A stretch of DNA of 64,000 bases from Trichocoleus desertorum NBK24 (GTDB lineage Bacteria > Cyanobacteriota > Cyanobacteriia > FACHB-46), in assembly GCF_030409055.1 (NCBI RefSeq), contig NZ_CP116619.1, positions 1,769,628 to 1,833,627 of the forward strand, in the 5' to 3' direction. This document shows positions 60,449 to 64,000 of this stretch, one piece after another. Both the position numbers and the translations under genes were made by a program. The notes below the pieces were generated by a model, which saw nothing but the letters and a program-made list of their open reading frames with translations, was not told the DNA's origin and ran no database searches. The stretch's first letter is position 1; the number at the start of each line of letters is the position of its first letter.

Positions 60449-61993
60449 CTAACCAGCCGCCACTTGGGGACGACCCAAAGTAGTGATATAGAGAGCCGCT
60501 TCATCCACCGGGATGCCTAGCACTTCATTCACCTGATCATCGAAAAAGCCACCAATGCCGCTGACCCCCAAACCCAGATGAATGGCCGCGAGGTTGAGCT
60601 TTTGCCCCAAGTGTCCTGCATCCATGTGGAGATAACGGTAGACGCGATCGCCATATTGAGCCACCGCACTTTTTAGGTCTGCCGTATGAAACACCACCGC
60701 TGCGGCATCGCGGCCCAAATCTTGCCCCAAGCAGAGGTAATGTAATTCTCGCCGGAAGTTTTTGAAGCGGATTTGCCGTAACTCCTGAGTCTGGGGAGCG
60801 TAGTAGTAGCAGCCTTCCTCTAAACCAATCACACCAGAAGCCGCGATAAAGGTTTGGATCAAGCTCAAGGCAAAATAGTCTGGGTGCCCATCCAACTGCT
60901 GCTCAATATAGTGCTGCGGCTGGTAAGTAAAGTCTAGTAACGCTTTCAGCTCGGCTAAGGTAATCGATTCTCCGCTGTAGCCACGGGTAGAACGACGACG
61001 AAGCAGGGTTTCTTGCATAGCGCCCAAGTTCTCTCCCCAGACAATCGGTGGGGAAAGCGTGGAAACTTTCAAGCAAAACGGAAAATTGTATTTATCCGGC
61101 TGAGCCTTCTCTAAGCTCTTCTGAGATTGCGCCTTTTTGAAAACCGCACTGGGCTGAATCTGGGTCGCTTGGTGGAAATAGCCCAGCAATTCTCCGTCAG
61201 GAATACTGGGATACTCGGTTTGGGTGGCTGAAGCCAAAGCCGTCACCGAGAGAGGCAAGTTTTGCTTGACTTCCAGCAGATCGGCTAATGGAACCACCGC
61301 GATCGCGCCTTCTTGCTCCGGATCGAGGTAAAGCAACTGATCGAGCGCGGCATCGGCAAATCCGCCAATCAAATGTGGACGGTAGTCATTCAGGGCGCAG
61401 GCCAGCTCCATATTGCCCAACAGATGTCCCGTATCCAAAAAAATGCGACGGTAGGCTCGGTCTTGGTAGCGCCACGCCGAACGCAAGAACACCGCAGTAG
61501 TTACGACCGCCATCTGCGTGTGATCTAAAGTGGGATGCCAAAAGCAAGCTGATTGCAATTTTTGCCAAACATCACTGTCCCAGAAATGCAGGAGCGAATG
61601 AGTTTTAGATTGATAGTTATACAACCCAGCAGGCAAGAACGGTGTTCCTCGTGAGACTAAATAAACTTCTGCGGGATACAACCCACCTGCGGAAGGTGCA
61701 GCGCGTAAGTAAACTGGGCTTGCAGCCGTGGGAATCATGCCTGTCAATCCATAGCTGCAAAATAGCAGGCGCGATAACCGTTGCCACCAAATGGTCTCTG
61801 AGTCTTCAGCCAAAGCATCTCGTTGATCGCTTAGAAAAGGCTTGAGATCTATAGACGTGCCGATCTTGTATTCCTTAAACGGAACAGGCTGATTCTCCCA
61901 ATCCAGATAATGACTTTTGCTGGCAAGGGTTTGTGGATCGTATTTGGTGCGCTCATGGTAGTGCTGAGCGATCGAGACTCGAAGTTCTGGCAT
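60449..61993 (-). CDS. SagB/ThcOx-family oxidoreductase, two domains
   Basis: This 514-residue protein contains two nitroreductase-fold (FMN-binding) domains. The first (residues about 90-240) includes RAAPSAGGLYPAEVYLV and LDTGHLLGNMELACALN; the second (about 310-510) includes LLRRRSTRGYSGESITLAELKALLDF, MDAGHLGQKLNLAAIHLGLGVSGIGGF. The opening ISIAQHYHERTKYD is typical of SagB/ThcOx proteins, which dehydrogenate thiazoline or oxazoline rings in peptide natural products. No precursor peptide, cyclodehydratase or protease gene is adjacent, so it may have another role. It overlaps nothing and is convergent with the previous gene. Confidence 0.87.
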   Translation of the reverse strand: MPELRVSIAQHYHERTKYDPQTLASKSHYLDWENQPVPFKEYKIGTSIDLKPFLSDQRDALAEDSETIWWQRLSRLLFCSYGLTGMIPTAASPVYLRAAPSAGGLYPAEVYLVSRGTPFLPAGLYNYQSKTHSLLHFWDSDVWQKLQSACFWHPTLDHTQMAVVTTAVFLRSAWRYQDRAYRRIFLDTGHLLGNMELACALNDYRPHLIGGFADAALDQLLYLDPEQEGAIAVVPLADLLEVKQNLPLSVTALASATQTEYPSIPDGELLGYFHQATQIQPSAVFKKAQSQKSLEKAQPDKYNFPFCLKVSTLSPPIVWGENLGAMQETLLRRRSTRGYSGESITLAELKALLDFTYQPQHYIEQQLDGHPDYFALSLIQTFIAASGVIGLEEGCYYYAPQTQELRQIRFKNFRRELHYLCLGQDLGRDAAAVVFHTADLKSAVAQYGDRVYRYLHMDAGHLGQKLNLAAIHLGLGVSGIGGFFDDQVNEVLGIPVDEAALYITTLGRPQVAAG

Positions 61994-62433
61994 AACAGTT
62001 TCTGGGCAGTGCAGTTACGTCCCTATTTGGATCTTGCCACCCCTGCTTGAGAAAATGTCTTCTTGACTGAAACTTGACTCAAAACTCGGCTCCAGTATCC
62101 CTAAAACTTTTGACAAGTCATCTTTACAGATCATCGTTTTTAGAAATGCTGGTTTTTAGAAATACTGAGCGAGTATCCCCAAGGCGACAGATGTTGCTAA
62201 GGTTTTAATCTGCAACAGTTAGAGCAAGAAATGGGAACTGGCTCTCCAAGCTCAACCCAGCAGGTTTACAGGGTGCGATCGCATCTCAAAATCCTTAAAA
62301 AAGCGTTAAATAATCGTATTCTTTGTCACATTATTTTACATTTTTATATAGGTTAAGTATAAATGCTCAAGGTGTATCCAGCATCGCTCCCGCCAAGAGT
62401 TTGATGTCGAGGATACGGTCGGGAACGGTTACC
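61994..62433. other. Intergenic region, 440 bp
   Basis: No gene is evident before the pentapeptide protein start. A short tandem repeat GTTTTTAGAAATGCTG/GTTTTTAGAAATACTG lies at about 62137-62168. An A+T-rich promoter-like zone, TTGTCA then TATAGG 18 bp later, lies at about 62323-62352. The ORF extension back to 62323 is low quality. Confidence 0.4.
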
Positions 62434-62970
62434 ATGCAGAGGGTCAGCGCCAAAGAAATATTATCTTCCTACGCAGAAGGGCAACGGAATTTTAGCGAAA
62501 TTGATGCTGAGGAAGTTTGTCTGTTTGAAGCAGATCTATCAAACATCAATTTACAAGGCAGCAACTTAGTCGCAGCTTACTTACCGTATGCCAATCTGAC
62601 CCACGCCAATCTCCAGTCTGCGCAGTTGCAAGCAGCGGAGATGAGCAATATTCAGCTCTATCAAGCAGATTTGGCGGGAGCAGACTTACAAAAGGCAAAT
62701 CTATCGCGGGCCAACTTGCGACATGCCAACTTGCAAGGGGCAAATTTAGCAGGCGCAGATCTATCTGGGGCAGATTTGTATAACGCTGACCTTACCGAAG
62801 CAAACTTGTCCTCCGCCGACCTCAGCCGCACCAACTTAGAAAAAGCTAAACTTCAAGCGGCTCAGCTCACAGGCTGCAATTTGTACAAAGCTCAACAAGC
62901 CAATCTGGAACAAGCTTATATCGATCGCACCACCATATTTCCTGATGGTCACCGAGACAGTCCTTCTTAA
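62434..62970 (+). CDS. Pentapeptide repeat protein
   Basis: The 178-residue protein is mostly A(D/N)LxX pentapeptide repeats from residue 30 to 165: ADLSNINLQGSNLVAAYLPY, ANLTHANLQ, ADLAGADLQKANLSRANLRH, ANLQGANLAGADLSGADL, YNADLTEANLSSADLS. These stack into a right-handed quadrilateral beta-helix. Cyanobacteria carry dozens of such proteins; roles are mostly unknown, some bind DNA gyrase. ATG 62434 starts MQRVSAKEILSSYAEGQRNF; ATG 62404 is an alternative. It ends 9 bp before the endonuclease V gene and is probably co-transcribed with it. Confidence 0.93.
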   Translation: MQRVSAKEILSSYAEGQRNFSEIDAEEVCLFEADLSNINLQGSNLVAAYLPYANLTHANLQSAQLQAAEMSNIQLYQADLAGADLQKANLSRANLRHANLQGANLAGADLSGADLYNADLTEANLSSADLSRTNLEKAKLQAAQLTGCNLYKAQQANLEQAYIDRTTIFPDGHRDSPS

Positions 62971-62979
62971 TCAAGCTCT

Positions 62980-63639
62980 ATGAAGATTCAACCACGACAT
63001 GATTGGCCCGCCACCGCTGAACAGGCCACTGTGATTCAACAGCAGTTGCGTGGTGAGATCATCATGACAGACCAACTAGGAACTGTGCAGCGCGTGGCTG
63101 GGGTCGATGTGGGATTTGAGGCAGAGGGGACAATTACCCGGGCTGCGATCGCAGTGTTGAGCTTTCCTGAATTGCAACTGGTAGAGCAAGCGATCGCCCG
63201 TCGCCCCACTACCTTTCCTTATATTCCAGGCTTTTTGTCCTTCCGAGAAATTCCCGCTGTCCTAGATGCGCTAGAGCAAATCACCACTACACCCGATTTG
63301 TTGCTTTGTGATGGTCATGGGATCGCGCACCCGAGACGGATGGGCATTGCGGCCCACATAGGGTTACTGGTGGACTTACCTGCCATTGGTGTCGGCAAGT
63401 CTTTACTAGTGGGAAAACATGATGAGGTGCCCAATGAGCGAGGCGCTTGGCAACCGCTACAGCATCGAGGCGAGACCATTGGAGCCGTGTTGCGAACCCG
63501 TATGAACACCAAACCCCTCTACATTTCCCTAGGGCACCGGATTAGTCTGCCGAGCGCGATCGATTATGTGATGCGCTGTACGCCAAAATATCGACTTCCA
63601 GAAACCACGCGCCATGCTCACAAATTAGCATCTGGGTGA
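62980..63639 (+). CDS. nfi: Endonuclease V
   Basis: This 219-residue enzyme nicks DNA at the second phosphodiester 3' of deaminated bases, mainly hypoxanthine, and starts alternative excision repair. Catalytic acidic residue Asp43 lies in VAGVDVGFEAEG; PYIPGFLSFREIPAVLDAL holds the wedge region and LLCDGHGIAHPRRMGIAAHIGLLVDLPAIGVGKSLL the second acidic residue and the DNA-binding loop. Length is normal. It lies directly after a pentapeptide gene and tail-to-tail (1 bp) with the gene at the right edge. Confidence 0.95.
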   Translation: MKIQPRHDWPATAEQATVIQQQLRGEIIMTDQLGTVQRVAGVDVGFEAEGTITRAAIAVLSFPELQLVEQAIARRPTTFPYIPGFLSFREIPAVLDALEQITTTPDLLLCDGHGIAHPRRMGIAAHIGLLVDLPAIGVGKSLLVGKHDEVPNERGAWQPLQHRGETIGAVLRTRMNTKPLYISLGHRISLPSAIDYVMRCTPKYRLPETTRHAHKLASG

Positions 63640-63640
63640 T

Positions 63641-64000
63641 CTAAGGTTCGTGTTGTTGAGCGATCGCTAGGGTCTGGTCAATCATAATCCGCACAATCTC
63701 TAAGGCTTGATTCAAGCTTTCTCGAGGGCGAATCTGATAGGTGTAGCGTAAACCCCCTTTTCCTTGATCAGCAGGATGCTGCCACTGCAACACGGGATAT
63801 TTTTTACCAAAACCAGTTTGTCGTTTGATCCGGACATGCACTAGCCAAATCGGCCAGTCGCGATAAGTCGCAACGAAGTGAGTTTTATTTTTGTCGAGTT
63901 CAAGGCGTTGAGCAGCCAAACCAGCCCGACTAGAACCAGTGCTAGGCGTGGGATAACTTACCTGAACAGCCTTATGGGTGGATGAAACACTTGATCTAGA
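63641..64000 (-). CDS. Hypothetical protein, cut by right edge
   Basis: The reading frame remains open through base 64000, so the gene's 5' end lies outside the window; the apparent TTG start at 63919 is not needed. The visible 119 codons include KTHFVATYRDWPIWLVHVRIKRQTG, YPVLQWQHPADQGKGGLRYTYQI and a C-terminal helix, LNQALEIVRIMIDQTLAIAQQ. It is a small soluble protein of a type I do not recognise. It is convergent with endonuclease V. Confidence 0.6.
   Translation of the reverse strand, partial: SRSSVSSTHKAVQVSYPTPSTGSSRAGLAAQRLELDKNKTHFVATYRDWPIWLVHVRIKRQTGFGKKYPVLQWQHPADQGKGGLRYTYQIRPRESLNQALEIVRIMIDQTLAIAQQHEP

Overview
The window comes from a cyanobacterium. The HIP1 octamer GCGATCGC is scattered through both coding and intergenic DNA. 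Cyanobacterial genes include an NblB-like phycobilisome-degradation protein, a helical carotenoid protein (OCP N-terminal domain alone), an acyl-lipid desaturase, minCDE followed by a thioredoxin-like ferredoxin, PEP-CTERM surface proteins, DUF1823 and a membrane-anchored superoxide dismutase. The number of IS elements and dispersed hairpin repeats suggests a free-living, non-picoplanktonic lineage. Genus cannot be assigned from sequence alone. | Layout. 0-5.2 kb: an acetyltransferase, then a cryptochrome-DASH gene cut into three pieces by an ISH3-like and an IS66-like element; removing both elements with one copy of each target duplication restores an uninterrupted 505-codon frame. 5.2-10.3 kb: asnS, small conserved proteins, an RsbW-type kinase and a GT4 glycosyltransferase. 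10.3-20 kb: a PEP-CTERM protein, nblB-like and CBS genes, an SLH lipoprotein, a truncated stress-protein relic, bioF and DUF1823. 20-26 kb: an IS1 element, the helical carotenoid protein, acylphosphatase, gamma-glutamyltransferase and an unusual TetR regulator divergent from a desaturase, with two matching palindromes between them. | 26-33 kb: two PEP-CTERM proteins, then an HNH nuclease gene interrupted by an IS4-family element that itself carries a second copy of the same element (both 1268 bp, each with a 10-bp target duplication). An Mrr-type nuclease, a relic of an aminotransferase gene and a TPR-methyltransferase follow. 33-44 kb: aspC, class I aldolase, a transketolase/phosphoketolase-like enzyme, an RsbQ hydrolase with a PAS-GAF histidine kinase, and a four-carbon sugar kinase. 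44-51.5 kb: minC-minD-minE-ferredoxin, a NarL-type regulator and a sulfate transport operon (sbpA-cysT-cysW-NIL) without its ATPase. | 51.7-64 kb: tRNA-Thr(TGT), an AI-2E transporter, then a same-strand run encoding a periplasmic sugar dehydrogenase, anchored superoxide dismutase, NOX-like flavocytochrome, a 52-residue membrane protein and a larger membrane protein. After these come acetamidase/formamidase, a duplicated SagB-type oxidoreductase, a pentapeptide protein, endonuclease V and a gene running off the right edge. | The most notable points are the doubly interrupted but frame-preserved cry gene, the IS-in-IS insertion in an HNH gene, the TetR/recombinase-like fusion with its paired operators, the RsbQ-PAS kinase pair (relatives of plant KAI2/D14 receptors) and the SOD-NOX cluster. 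All functional statements are inferred from sequence motifs without database searches.
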